Assembly (NCBI RefSeq): GCF_026262625.1
Contig: NZ_SHNN01000002.1
Coordinates: 372,001 to 436,000 of the forward strand
DNA length: 64,000 nt
From: Candidatus Litorirhabdus singularis
GTDB lineage: Bacteria > Pseudomonadota > Gammaproteobacteria > Pseudomonadales > Halieaceae
Direction of reading: 5' to 3'
A program made the position numbers and the translations under genes. Shown here one piece after another: positions 35,198 through 43,731 of this stretch. A model generated the notes under the pieces. It did no database searches, was not told the DNA's origin, and saw only the letters and a list, made by a program, of their open reading frames with translations. Each line of letters begins with the position of its first letter. The first letter of the stretch is position 1.

Positions 35198-37455
35198 GAG
35201 TTGCTAGCCACGGCCTTGTTGCCTATCTGCAGGGCATCTAACAGGATATTACCGGCTTCACGCAGCAAAATATCCTCGTCTTCATCCTCGTCTTCATCGT
35301 CTTCTTCTGATTCTGCTTCCTCACTGCTGTTTACTGCAAGCTCGTCTGCTGTAATGTCATCAGCCACAGGTGCAGTTTCTGCGTCTAGCGCTGCGTCCAT
35401 GACCGCATCTGAGTCATCGCTGACGGCACTGGCGTCAGCACTTTCTTCCGGCTCGTCTTCGTCAAGGCTTTCAAGCGGGTCTAACCCTTTCGCAATGCGG
35501 CGCTTATTTTCAATATCGAGGGTCTTCTGAGTTTGTGTTTCGCGCAGCTGCAGCCGCGCGGATTCCTGCAGCGGTAGCGTGGTGATTTTACGCGCCTCAG
35601 CAGCCAGGGCTATGCTGTCTTCCAGATAAATAAAGTCAGGGTCGCTCGCCACACGCTGTTGGTACTGGTCTTTCAATGCGTCCAGCGAACCGGGAATATC
35701 GTGGTATTTGCGATGCCTGACCGGGTTGATCTTGTCCCAGTTCAGCGCGTGATCCAGACTACTTTCACCAATTTGTTCCTTGTCATACTGAGACGGAAAT
35801 TCAACGTCGGGAATGACACCGCGATGCTGGGTGCTTTCACCGCTAATACGGTAGAACTTTGACTCGGTCAGCTTCAGTTGACCTTCGGGCAACGGGATCA
35901 AAGTTTGCACCGTGCCTTTGCCAAAGGACTGCGTGCCAATGATGATGCCGCGCTGATAGTCCTGAATCGCACCGGCAAAAATCTCCGAGGCCGAGGCGCT
36001 TAAACGGTTAATCAAAACAGCGACCGGGCCTTCATAGTAAGCAGAGCGTAACCGCTTACCGTCACGAAAGACTTTGCTGGAAGAGTGGCGTATTTGTACG
36101 GTGGGACCGTACTCAATAAACAGCCCGGTAAGCTCATTAGCTTCTTGCAATGATCCTCCGCCATTATTGCGTAAATCAATAATAATGCCCTCTACGCCGT
36201 CAGCCACCAATTCGTCCAACAATTGTTTGACGTCCCGGGTGGTGCTTTTGTAGTTTTCGTCACCCTGGCGCAGAGCTTCAAAATCGATATAAAAAGCGGG
36301 AATATCAATCACGCCGACACGCCGCACGCCGTCACCGTCCGGAATCTCAACGATCGATTTCTGCGCACTTTGCTCCTCCAGCTTGACTTTATTGCGCACA
36401 ATGGTAATCACCTTGCGGGAATCGGTTGACTTGGAGCTTGCTGGAATAACCTGCAGGCGCACGGTGGTGTCCTTGGGACCTCGTATCAAATCCACGACCT
36501 CATCCAGTCTCCAGCCGATGACATCCTGAAACTCATCATCACCCTGAGCTACGCCTATGATGCGATCTGAAGGCTTCAATTCACCCTGCTTGTCCGCCGG
36601 TCCAGCAGCCACTACGCGAGTGACCTTGGTATATTCATCCTGCAGCTGGAGAACGGCTCCAATACCTTCCAAAGATAAACTCATGTTGATATTGAAGTTT
36701 TCAGAGGTACGCGGCGACAGGTAATTGGTGTGCGGGTCATACAGCTCGGTCAGCGCATTAGCGTATACCTGAAACGCGTCCTGCTCGTTGTATTGTTGGA
36801 CCCGGTTCTGTTGGTTTTCGTAGCGTTTAATGAGCGTGCTGGCTAGCTCGTCTTGGGGCTTGTCGGCAAGTTTCAGGCTCAGCACTGCACTTTTGATTTG
36901 GAGCCGCCAGCGCTCATCTGCCTCAGACATATCTTTGGCCCAGGCACGCTTCTCAGGCTCTAGCGAGAGGCTCTCATCGACCTCGAAGTCCATTGCCTCA
37001 ACCAGCGCAGGTAGCTCGCGCACCACCCATTCAAGTCGGGTCTCAAGCCGTTGCTGGTAACGGTTGAAAATCTTGAAGCCAGTGTCGAGATTGCCCTCTC
37101 TGAATTCATCGTCCAACTGCAGACGTTGCGGCTCGAATTCGTCCAGATCACTTTGTAAAAGAAACAGGTGGCTGGGGTCGAGACCGCGAAAATAGGCGTC
37201 AAACAGGTCTGAGGCAAGGGCATCATCAAATTCGCGCTTAGAGTAGTGGCGTGTTTCAAGTTTGTTGACTAAATCGATTGCGGTGGTGGATTGCTCCTTG
37301 GTATAGGCAACAGCGGCCACGCTATCGTTACTAAGCAGGGCGCCCGCCAGCGATAGTATCAGTATAAGCGTCAGCAACAGCGCCGACTCCCGCGGTATAA
37401 AACGGGAAGGCGCGGCATTCGATGTCAGCGAGAGGTTATTAAGGACTCGATTCAA
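35194..37455 (-). CDS. prc: Prc, carboxy-terminal processing (tail-specific) protease
   Basis: Periplasmic serine protease with Ser/Lys dyad that trims or degrades proteins from nonpolar C-termini, in relatives including penicillin-binding protein 3 and murein hydrolases. The 753-residue product has an N-terminal hydrophobic signal/anchor (LLLTLILILSLAGALL), a PDZ domain with SLEGIGAVLQLQDEY, and the catalytic core with NRLSASASEIFAGAI (Ser) and GTQSFGKGTVQ (Lys). It is longer than the usual 680-700 because of an acidic tail, with runs of Glu and Asp (SEEDDEDEDEDED) close to the C-terminus. It is divergent from the nitroreductase homologue. Confidence 0.94.
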   Translation of the reverse strand: MNRVLNNLSLTSNAAPSRFIPRESALLLTLILILSLAGALLSNDSVAAVAYTKEQSTTAIDLVNKLETRHYSKREFDDALASDLFDAYFRGLDPSHLFLLQSDLDEFEPQRLQLDDEFREGNLDTGFKIFNRYQQRLETRLEWVVRELPALVEAMDFEVDESLSLEPEKRAWAKDMSEADERWRLQIKSAVLSLKLADKPQDELASTLIKRYENQQNRVQQYNEQDAFQVYANALTELYDPHTNYLSPRTSENFNINMSLSLEGIGAVLQLQDEYTKVTRVVAAGPADKQGELKPSDRIIGVAQGDDEFQDVIGWRLDEVVDLIRGPKDTTVRLQVIPASSKSTDSRKVITIVRNKVKLEEQSAQKSIVEIPDGDGVRRVGVIDIPAFYIDFEALRQGDENYKSTTRDVKQLLDELVADGVEGIIIDLRNNGGGSLQEANELTGLFIEYGPTVQIRHSSSKVFRDGKRLRSAYYEGPVAVLINRLSASASEIFAGAIQDYQRGIIIGTQSFGKGTVQTLIPLPEGQLKLTESKFYRISGESTQHRGVIPDVEFPSQYDKEQIGESSLDHALNWDKINPVRHRKYHDIPGSLDALKDQYQQRVASDPDFIYLEDSIALAAEARKITTLPLQESARLQLRETQTQKTLDIENKRRIAKGLDPLESLDEDEPEESADASAVSDDSDAVMDAALDAETAPVADDITADELAVNSSEEAESEEDDEDEDEDEDILLREAGNILLDALQIGNKAVASNS

Positions 37456-37522
37456 AACAAAATCACTCTATTAAAGGTGGTAAAATTGACGCTACAGTGT
37501 ACCAGTATCGGCGGAGAAAACT

Positions 37523-37987
37523 ATGACGTCCTTGTTCGATGTTTTGACATCACCAGCTGGATTAAAGTTCGATCAGTGGCTGGTAAAATTTTCCGGATAC
37601 TCACTGGTTAATCGGGTTTTCGCAAGGCAAAGCGGTATTCAATCCAGGCCCGCGTTATTGTTGGAGACCCGCGGTCGTAGCAGCGGTTTGCCGCGGCGCG
37701 CCGTATTGCCCTATTTTTGTGATGGCGAAAAGCTGGTAGTGGTGGGCTCTATGGGCGGAGCGCCCGTTGACCCGCAGTGGGCCAATAACCTGCGTGCTTC
37801 AGGGGAAGCGAGACTCTGGGTAGCACGGCGTCAGCTGGCGGTGACTGTCAGGGAGGCGGACGGTCAGGACTATGAGCGCCTGTGGCTTATGATCAGTCAG
37901 TTAGTGCCCGTCTATATCGACTATCAGTCCCGCTGTCAGGCCAGTCGTAGAATCCCGATTATGGTATTCTCCATCGCAGAAAAATAG
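37523..37987 (+). CDS. Deazaflavin/F420-dependent nitroreductase family protein
   Basis: A 154-residue split-barrel protein of the Ddn-like family (named for the F420-dependent nitroreductase of mycobacteria). It has the typical ALLLETRGRSSGLPRRAVLPYF strand pair and VVGSMGGAPVDPQWANNLRAS segment, the region that contacts the deazaflavin or flavin phosphate. No signal peptide. Gammaproteobacteria usually lack F420, so the cofactor may be FMN, heme or none. It is separated by a single base from the following receptor gene, so the two are probably on one transcript. Confidence 0.82.
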   Translation: MTSLFDVLTSPAGLKFDQWLVKFSGYSLVNRVFARQSGIQSRPALLLETRGRSSGLPRRAVLPYFCDGEKLVVVGSMGGAPVDPQWANNLRASGEARLWVARRQLAVTVREADGQDYERLWLMISQLVPVYIDYQSRCQASRRIPIMVFSIAEK

Positions 37988-37988
37988 T

Positions 37989-39911
37989 GTGAAAATTAAG
38001 GTACCCAGTTCAATGACAGCGATCCAACTATTACCTCTAACTCTGCTAACCGCGGCGCTATCTGGGACTGTGTTGCCTGCCTGCGCACAAACTGGCGACG
38101 GCCTGGAGACCGTTAACGTCGTCGGTACCCGGTTGGATTTATCCCCATCCGAAATGAGCGGCCAGATATCCGTGGTAGACGCAACTGAGATCGCTGCCCG
38201 CAACAAGGATCGGCTGGAGGCGCTGTTACAGTCGCTGCCCGGCGTCAGTATTAACCAGCAAGGCGGCGCCGGCGGTGTTAGCAGTCTTTACGTCCGCGGT
38301 GGAGAGGCCAATTTCACCATCGTTCTTATCGATGGAGTGCAGGTGAATAATCCGGTGAATACTCGCGGCGGAAGTTTCGATTTTTCCACCATAGATGTCA
38401 GCACCGTCACCCGCATTGAGTTAATCAGAGGCCCGCAGTCGGCTATTTACGGAGCGGATGCTCTATCCGGTGCGCTCAACCTGATTACCCGCCCCCCGGG
38501 TGACGGGCCAACGGCCAGCCTGCGAGCAGAAATCGGTGCCGATGGATACTCCAGAGGCACGGGAACTTTAGCGGCTGGCACGGCCGAGCGTGGCATTGTC
38601 GTCAGTGCCGGAACCCATGACTCCGGTGAACCCGTGCCGGGAAGTCGTCAGCAGATCGATTTCTTTAATACCCGCTTCAACTACTCACTGAGCCAGGACT
38701 GGCATTTGTCCGGCGCCCTGCGCTATAGCGACAGTGAACGTACTAGCTTCCCAGAGGATAGCGGTGGTCCCGAACTGGCGGTCTGGCGCGATTTGGATGA
38801 GGCTGCGAGTGAGTCGGCGTCGACTCAGTTCAAATTAAGCGGCCAGCTACTGGATAATTGGCGCAGCGAGCTCACTTTCAATTGGTTTGGGTTCGACGGC
38901 GAAGAAATGTCACCAGGTATTGCCCCGGGATCTAACATTCCGCCCACCGGTTCCGACACCGACTTTGACCGCTACCAGCTCAATTGGAACAATAACCTCA
39001 GCTGGGAGCGAACTCGCCTCAGCTTTGGCCTGGACGGGCGCCGCGAAGAGGGCGATAGTCAGGGCTATGTAGATTTTGGAATATTGATCCCGGCGGATTT
39101 TAGCCTGGAGCGGGATACGCTGGGGGCGTTTGTTGAGGTGCAGCACGATATCACCGCAGCCTTGTCCGTTTCCTTGGGTGCGCGCTATGACGATCCGGAT
39201 GCTATCAGCAGCGAAACCACAGCGCGTGTTGGCGCCGTGTGGCGTATTAACGACGGTAACACCGTATGGCGTGCCAATTGGGGGCAGGGTTTTAAGCCAC
39301 CGAGTTTTTTCGCCTTGGCCCACCCCTTGGTCGGTAACGCGGATCTCAAATCTGAAACGGCTGAGAGCTGGGATATCGGGGTCGAGCATCGCTTTGCCAA
39401 TGCGCTTTCGATTAACCTGGCCGTGTTCGAAAGCCGCTTCGACGACTTGATTGATTTTGATGACGCTACCTTTACCAACATTAATCGTGATCGCGTCGAT
39501 AGCCGGGGGCTGGAGTTGGGGTTGCAGCTGCCTCTCACGGAGCGTGGACGCGTTGTGGCACATGCGACCTATCTGGATATTGATATACAGGATAGCGACG
39601 ATCAGCTGCGTGGGCGCCCGGAGTATAAAGCGGGAGCCACGGCGTTCTACGAGTTGACTGAGCGTGTCAGCGGCAGCCTTGAGTACCTGTGGGTAGATTC
39701 TGTTGTTGAATCGAGTTTGCATACCGGGGACAGCCTCGATTATCAGCTGGATGCCTACAACACGTTGGACCTGAGTCTGGCCTGGCAGGCGCAGGAGCAA
39801 GTCAGGGTTGAGTTTTCGATCACTAATTTGCTGGATGAAGACTATCAGCAGGCGGTTGGCTTTCCTGCGCCAGGCATAGCGCCGCGGATCGCACTGCAGG
39901 TATCGCTGTAG
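37989..39911 (+). CDS. TonB-dependent outer-membrane receptor (BtuB-like)
   Basis: Outer-membrane beta barrel for energy-dependent uptake of a scarce nutrient. The 640 residues comprise a signal peptide (ending at about PACA), a TonB box around ETVNVVGTR, a plug domain (GVSINQQGGAGGVSSLYVRG, LIDGVQVNNP, ELIRGPQSAIYGADALSGALNLIT) and a barrel of about 22 strands to the C-terminus. Size and plug resemble the vitamin B12 receptor BtuB, and the organism has a B12-dependent mutase, but there is no room for a cobalamin riboswitch upstream, so the ligand is not settled. GTG start at 37989 or ATG at 38022. The last residue is Leu, not the usual Phe. Confidence 0.85.
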   Translation: MKIKVPSSMTAIQLLPLTLLTAALSGTVLPACAQTGDGLETVNVVGTRLDLSPSEMSGQISVVDATEIAARNKDRLEALLQSLPGVSINQQGGAGGVSSLYVRGGEANFTIVLIDGVQVNNPVNTRGGSFDFSTIDVSTVTRIELIRGPQSAIYGADALSGALNLITRPPGDGPTASLRAEIGADGYSRGTGTLAAGTAERGIVVSAGTHDSGEPVPGSRQQIDFFNTRFNYSLSQDWHLSGALRYSDSERTSFPEDSGGPELAVWRDLDEAASESASTQFKLSGQLLDNWRSELTFNWFGFDGEEMSPGIAPGSNIPPTGSDTDFDRYQLNWNNNLSWERTRLSFGLDGRREEGDSQGYVDFGILIPADFSLERDTLGAFVEVQHDITAALSVSLGARYDDPDAISSETTARVGAVWRINDGNTVWRANWGQGFKPPSFFALAHPLVGNADLKSETAESWDIGVEHRFANALSINLAVFESRFDDLIDFDDATFTNINRDRVDSRGLELGLQLPLTERGRVVAHATYLDIDIQDSDDQLRGRPEYKAGATAFYELTERVSGSLEYLWVDSVVESSLHTGDSLDYQLDAYNTLDLSLAWQAQEQVRVEFSITNLLDEDYQQAVGFPAPGIAPRIALQVSL

Positions 39912-39913
39912 CG

Positions 39914-40429
39914 ATGACTGAGCATTGGGTATTTGGCTATGGTTCATTGATTTGGAAGGCGGACTTTCCTTTTTTGGATCGCCGCCAGGCGACTATCAGC
40001 GGCTGGGAGCGGCGTTTTTGGCAGGGTTCGCATGATCATCGAGGCACACCGGAGGCGCCGGGCAGAGTGCTGACGTTGACCCCGGTGCCTGGTGCTGTCT
40101 GTTCGGGAGTGGTTTATAAAGTCACAGAGGATGTATTTGAGCATCTGGACCACCGTGAGAAAAACGGCTATCGACGGGTGACACTGGATGTGGATATTGA
40201 TGGCGGCGACAGGGTGTTGGGGACAGTATATTTTGCTGATCACGACAACCCGGCATTTTTGGGCACCGCTCCACTCGCTGAAATTGCGGCGCAGATCGAG
40301 CGCAGCAATGGTCCCAGTGGTTCTAACGCTGAGTACCTGTTGGAGATAGCCAGTGCTCTGCGTGTGCTGCGCACTCAAGATGCACACGTGTTTAGGCTTG
40401 AATCGTTGTTGAAGGGCAGGGGCTGCTGA
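39914..40429 (+). CDS. ChaC-like gamma-glutamylcyclotransferase
   Basis: Predicted to split glutathione to 5-oxoproline and Cys-Gly in the cytoplasm. The 171-residue protein starts with the GYGSLIWK substrate loop typical of ChaC enzymes, has the RFWQGSHDHRGTPEAPGRVLTL block, and the catalytic glutamate is likely in HLDHREKNGYRR. It begins three bases after the receptor gene. Whether it shares a function with the receptor is unknown. The family call is secure. Confidence 0.9.
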   Translation: MTEHWVFGYGSLIWKADFPFLDRRQATISGWERRFWQGSHDHRGTPEAPGRVLTLTPVPGAVCSGVVYKVTEDVFEHLDHREKNGYRRVTLDVDIDGGDRVLGTVYFADHDNPAFLGTAPLAEIAAQIERSNGPSGSNAEYLLEIASALRVLRTQDAHVFRLESLLKGRGC

Positions 40430-40447
40430 CCAAAGTTCAGCATCAAA

Positions 40448-40496
40448 CGGGGACGGTACTTACGTTGCCAACAGCGCCTGGGCATAGCGCTGGCAA
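40448..40496 (+). terminator. Hairpin after the ChaC gene, preceded by a repeat-like sequence
   Basis: TTGCC at 40465-40469 and AGCGC at 40473-40477 pair with GCGCT at 40487-40491 and GGCAA at 40492-40496, with a three-base bulge; AGTTTAA follows, so it may terminate the transcript. The 19 bases just before (CGGGGACGGTACTTACGTT, 40448-40466) resemble sequences I associate with REP-type elements in marine gammaproteobacteria, but this is memory and weak. Confidence 0.3.
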
Positions 40497-40510
40497 AGTT
40501 TAAGAATGAC

Positions 40511-41389
40511 TTAGGCAGTAGGTTTATCGCTCACCCGTGAATCCGGGTCGAAGTCGTACTCTCCCATACGAAAACCGGCAGGAATGTTTTCCCGGACCGT
40601 CTTTATGCGTTGATACATGCTGCCGTGAGAACCTCCCAAGAGGGCATCCTCAACCATCTGGTCTTCATCACAGCGGCGCGCGGCATTGATCAGTCTGGCG
40701 AAGGTATGTTCAAAATTCTCGGTATGGCGTGTCCTGATCTCTGTGCCAAACAGCAGTTTGTAGCGGTAGGTCTCTGAGCTGATAGTGAGCAAACGCAGCA
40801 TTTCACGGGAAAACACTTCCGGGTCGTCACGACCCATAGTCATCCAGAGATGGGAGAGCTTTTCGGTTGAAACTGTCTCTTCATTGCTTTCCGACATCTG
40901 GCTAGACAGGTATATCATCCCGACAATGGTGCCCAGCTGAGAACGCACCAATTCCGCCATTTTGAGAAAAGACTCACGGCGTTGATGCAGCTCACTGCGC
41001 GCGATAGCCTGAGTTTGTTCGACTGCCTGCTCGGCTGACTTTTGAATTTCGATAAACTGCATTTTCATAGCGTCGGTATTCAGGCGTAGCTCTTTCTTTT
41101 GTAGAAAGTACCCAATGACCAGCCAGAGAAACGCCAGCGGTGCGAAAGCACCCTCCAGGAAGCTGCCCATTCGCTCGACAGAGAGGTGAGTGAAGTCAAG
41201 CCAGCCCACCTCATTGCCGATGTAGAGCGACATCAATATCAGATAGACGCAGGTTAGGGTGAGACCGAACAGAACGCGCCAGTCCTGATCATAGGGCGAC
41301 TGATAGTCAGCGGCCGCAATTTTGGGATGCCCGAGCCGGTCCATTACTACGTTAGGCGCATCTGTTTCGGTGCTGTCGTCGTCGCTCAT
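40511..41389 (-). CDS. Unknown inner-membrane protein with two helices and a coiled coil
   Basis: I do not recognise a family. The 292-residue protein has a polar N-terminus of about 35 residues, two membrane helices (about 39-58 and 77-96), then a long heptad-rich segment from KKELRLNTDAMKMQF to about HQRRESFLKMAEL that should form a coiled coil, and a helical cytoplasmic domain to the end. No enzyme motif is visible. It is transcribed away from the cytochrome oxidase operon across a 327-base intergenic region. Topology suggests a cytoplasmic coiled-coil domain facing inwards; sensing or scaffolding would be speculation. Confidence 0.72.
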   Translation of the reverse strand: MSDDDSTETDAPNVVMDRLGHPKIAAADYQSPYDQDWRVLFGLTLTCVYLILMSLYIGNEVGWLDFTHLSVERMGSFLEGAFAPLAFLWLVIGYFLQKKELRLNTDAMKMQFIEIQKSAEQAVEQTQAIARSELHQRRESFLKMAELVRSQLGTIVGMIYLSSQMSESNEETVSTEKLSHLWMTMGRDDPEVFSREMLRLLTISSETYRYKLLFGTEIRTRHTENFEHTFARLINAARRCDEDQMVEDALLGGSHGSMYQRIKTVRENIPAGFRMGEYDFDPDSRVSDKPTA

Positions 41390-41716
41390 AGTTATCGCTT
41401 TCTCACTGTGCGGAGTGTCATCAGACCTTGCTGACGGACATCAAACAAGGGCAAGTGTACAGAAAGTTGGTTATTCGTGTCAGTGTCGATGCAGCGATCA
41501 CAGGACTACTCTATTGGAGGTTACCCATTAAATTAGGCAGAAAAGGCGCTGGCTTTTAAGTCTATATTGCGCTAAAACAATAGGCGTGCCATGAGATCGC
41601 GGCATAAGCAGTAACGTTGTAAGCCTTAAATATTTGGTTTTGTTATTAGGACAAGCGTCCTTAATAACAAATAAAAATAAGTATAACTATAACAACAACC
41701 AGCAGGTTAGATCTGT
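41390..41716. other. Divergent intergenic region before the terminal oxidase operon
   Basis: 327 bases without an acceptable gene. The half next to cyoE is AT-rich and contains one strong dyad (41639-41671, listed separately). I could not assign clear -35/-10 pairs, and no FNR-type TTGAT-N4-ATCAA box is present. Confidence 0.6.
41639..41671. promoter_or_regulatory. Long AT-rich dyad upstream of cyoE
   Basis: TTTGTTATTAGGAC at 41639-41652 and GTCCTTAATAACAAA at 41657-41671 pair over 14 bases with a single unpaired A/T and an AAGC loop. It ends 45 bases before the cyoE ATG. It could be an operator for an oxygen or redox regulator, or an mRNA leader hairpin acting as an attenuator. Confidence 0.5.
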
Positions 41717-42601
41717 ATGGGGGCACCGGCAACAACTGTACGTTCACAGGCGGCTGACTATGTCGAGCTGACGAAGCCCCGTATTGCCCTCGTTGCGCTG
41801 GTTACAACCTTTGCCGGTATGTGGCTTGCGGCCGGCCCCACGCTTGAACCCTGGCTGATCGTTTGCACGCTCACCGGTACCTGGCTTGCCTCAGCTTCTG
41901 CAGGTTTGCTGAACAATTATATTGACCACGATATCGACCCGCTCATGTCGCGCACCGCGAATAGAGCCACAGCAGCCGGTAGGCTCGAATTACAGCAGGT
42001 TTTGCAAGTAGGGCTGGCGCTGGGAGGAGCGGCGTTTGTTGTGCTGTTCTTGACTGTCAATCTATTGTCTGCCGCGCTAGCGGTCGGCACCATCTATTTT
42101 TATGTTGTGATCTATACGATGTGGCTTAAACGCCGCACCGACCTGTGTACAGAGATTGGCGGTATCGCTGGCGCCTTACCCCCCGTTATTGGCTATGCGG
42201 CCGTGACCGGCGAGATCGGTCTGCCTGCCATCTTGCTATTTGTCATTATGTTTATCTGGCAGCCACCTCACTTCTGGGTGCTGGCTTTACTGCGCGAAGA
42301 AGAATACCGCCGCGCTGGTATCCCTATGCTGCCAGTCACTAGCGGCAGTTTTGTCACCAAGGCCAAAATGCTGCTCTATACGGCCGCGCTACTGCCAGCA
42401 ACCATGGCGCTGGCTGTGACTGGCTACGCGGGACCAGTGTATCTAGTGGTTTCTTCCATCGCCGGTCTTGTATACCTGGTATGGACGATAGATTTCGCGC
42501 GCCGGCCCGTGCAGCGCAAGCGCGCGCTTAACTTGTTTCTTTTTTCCATAGCTTACTTGTTGTTGGTTTTCACGGTGATATTTATCGACAGCCACTACTG
42601 A
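41717..42601 (+). CDS. cyoE: Protoheme IX farnesyltransferase (heme O synthase)
   Basis: UbiA-family membrane enzyme that attaches a farnesyl group to heme b, giving heme O, the precursor of heme A for the oxidase encoded next. The 294 residues form about seven to nine helices, with the prenyl-diphosphate site NNYIDHDIDPLMSRTANR (the first Asp-rich motif) and the LALLREEEYRRAGIPMLPV loop. It begins the operon; coxB follows after 16 bases. The usual oxidase assembly genes ctaA, ctaG and surf1 are not adjacent. Confidence 0.95.
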   Translation: MGAPATTVRSQAADYVELTKPRIALVALVTTFAGMWLAAGPTLEPWLIVCTLTGTWLASASAGLLNNYIDHDIDPLMSRTANRATAAGRLELQQVLQVGLALGGAAFVVLFLTVNLLSAALAVGTIYFYVVIYTMWLKRRTDLCTEIGGIAGALPPVIGYAAVTGEIGLPAILLFVIMFIWQPPHFWVLALLREEEYRRAGIPMLPVTSGSFVTKAKMLLYTAALLPATMALAVTGYAGPVYLVVSSIAGLVYLVWTIDFARRPVQRKRALNLFLFSIAYLLLVFTVIFIDSHY

Positions 42602-42617
42602 TAAAGGATTGGGATCT

Positions 42618-43706
42618 ATGGCTCTGGCAATTGTGTTGATATTGATGGTGATCGGTTCGGTCATCTTTCATTTCTGGAGTCCTTGGTGGTTCACTGAGCT
42701 GGCTTCTAACTGGGGCGCTATGGATACCACGATCCTGATTACCTTTTGGGTGACCGGCTTCGTGTTCATCGCCGTTAATCTGTTTATTGCTTATTGTGTA
42801 ATTAAATTCCGTCACCGTCCCGATCGGACGGCGGCTTACGAGCCGGAGAACAGTAAGTTGGAGGCATGGTTAACAGGTCTCACCGGCCTGGGCGTAATCG
42901 CCATGCTTACACCGGGGCTGATTGTTTATACAGACTTTATCAACGTGCCCGATGATGCAGTGATTATCGAAGCGGTTGGGCAGCAGTGGCAATGGAGCTA
43001 TCGTTATCCCGGACTCGACGGTGCTTTGGGCAAGGCCGACAATCGCAACGTCACCTTCGACAATCCACTGGGCATAGATCCTGATGACCCTTGGGGCCAG
43101 GATGACATTGTCGTTACTGGCGCCGCTGCGCATATCGAACTGGATCAGCCGATCAAGTTCAACCTTAGATCCAAAGATGTACTGCACGATTTCTACGTCT
43201 CCCAGTTTCGCGCCAAGATGGATGTGGTGCCCGGGCTGGTCAGTTATTTCTGGATGACGCCTACGCGCTTGGGCTCTTTCGAGGTTATGTGTGCCGAACT
43301 GTGCGGAGTGGGACATTACAACATGCGCAGCGAAGTAGTGGTCGATAGTCGAGAGGACTACCAGGCGTGGCTTTCGCAACAAACCACTTTTGCGGAAAGC
43401 CAGGGCAAACCAGCACCGGTGGGTAACCTGATTGAACGCGGAGCGCAGTTGGCGCAGCAGCACGGCTGTATAGCGTGCCACTCTCTGGACGGTAACCGCG
43501 GGGTGGGTCCTAGCTGGAAAGGCATGTACGGACGCACCGAGCAACTGGCCGATGGCAGCACGGTTACTGCCGACGACGCTTATTTGCGAGAGTCCATCAC
43601 CGATCCTGGGGCTAAGCTGGTAGAGGGTTACCCCCCTGTTATGGCAGCTTATCCCATGGGAAGTGATGATCTCGATGCACTCGTCGCTTACTTCAAGACG
43701 CTCTAA
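42618..43706 (+). CDS. coxB: Cytochrome c oxidase subunit II with fused cytochrome c domain
   Basis: Takes electrons from the donor side and passes them through CuA to subunit I. From the ATG at 42618 (AAAGGA 9 bases upstream; an in-frame TTG at 42609 is less likely) it has 362 residues: two membrane helices, the cupredoxin domain with LHDFYVSQFRAKMDVVPG and the CuA ligands CAELCGVGHYNM (Cys225, Cys229), and a C-terminal cytochrome c domain with CIACH (Cys284-His288) and a likely Met ligand in VMAAYPMG. The fused c-type heme makes it a caa3-like enzyme. Confidence 0.95.
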   Translation: MALAIVLILMVIGSVIFHFWSPWWFTELASNWGAMDTTILITFWVTGFVFIAVNLFIAYCVIKFRHRPDRTAAYEPENSKLEAWLTGLTGLGVIAMLTPGLIVYTDFINVPDDAVIIEAVGQQWQWSYRYPGLDGALGKADNRNVTFDNPLGIDPDDPWGQDDIVVTGAAAHIELDQPIKFNLRSKDVLHDFYVSQFRAKMDVVPGLVSYFWMTPTRLGSFEVMCAELCGVGHYNMRSEVVVDSREDYQAWLSQQTTFAESQGKPAPVGNLIERGAQLAQQHGCIACHSLDGNRGVGPSWKGMYGRTEQLADGSTVTADDAYLRESITDPGAKLVEGYPPVMAAYPMGSDDLDALVAYFKTL

Positions 43707-43731
43707 GACTAACGGCTAGAGGAAAACAGTA

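Noticed and set aside
37456-37522. Cobalamin riboswitch before the BtuB-like receptor
   Set aside because: The receptor gene is one base behind the nitroreductase homologue and only 67 bases lie upstream of that pair, too short for a B12 riboswitch; no conserved B12-box was seen.
38910-39947. 345-codon minus-strand frame opposite the TonB-dependent receptor
   Set aside because: Long but antisense to a receptor with signal peptide, TonB box and plug; it lacks any known domain and overlaps the next gene's start.
40448-40466. Mobile-element remnant after the ChaC gene
   Set aside because: The sequence recalls REP-like repeats, but only one copy is seen in the window and no transposase is nearby; kept only as a note with the hairpin.
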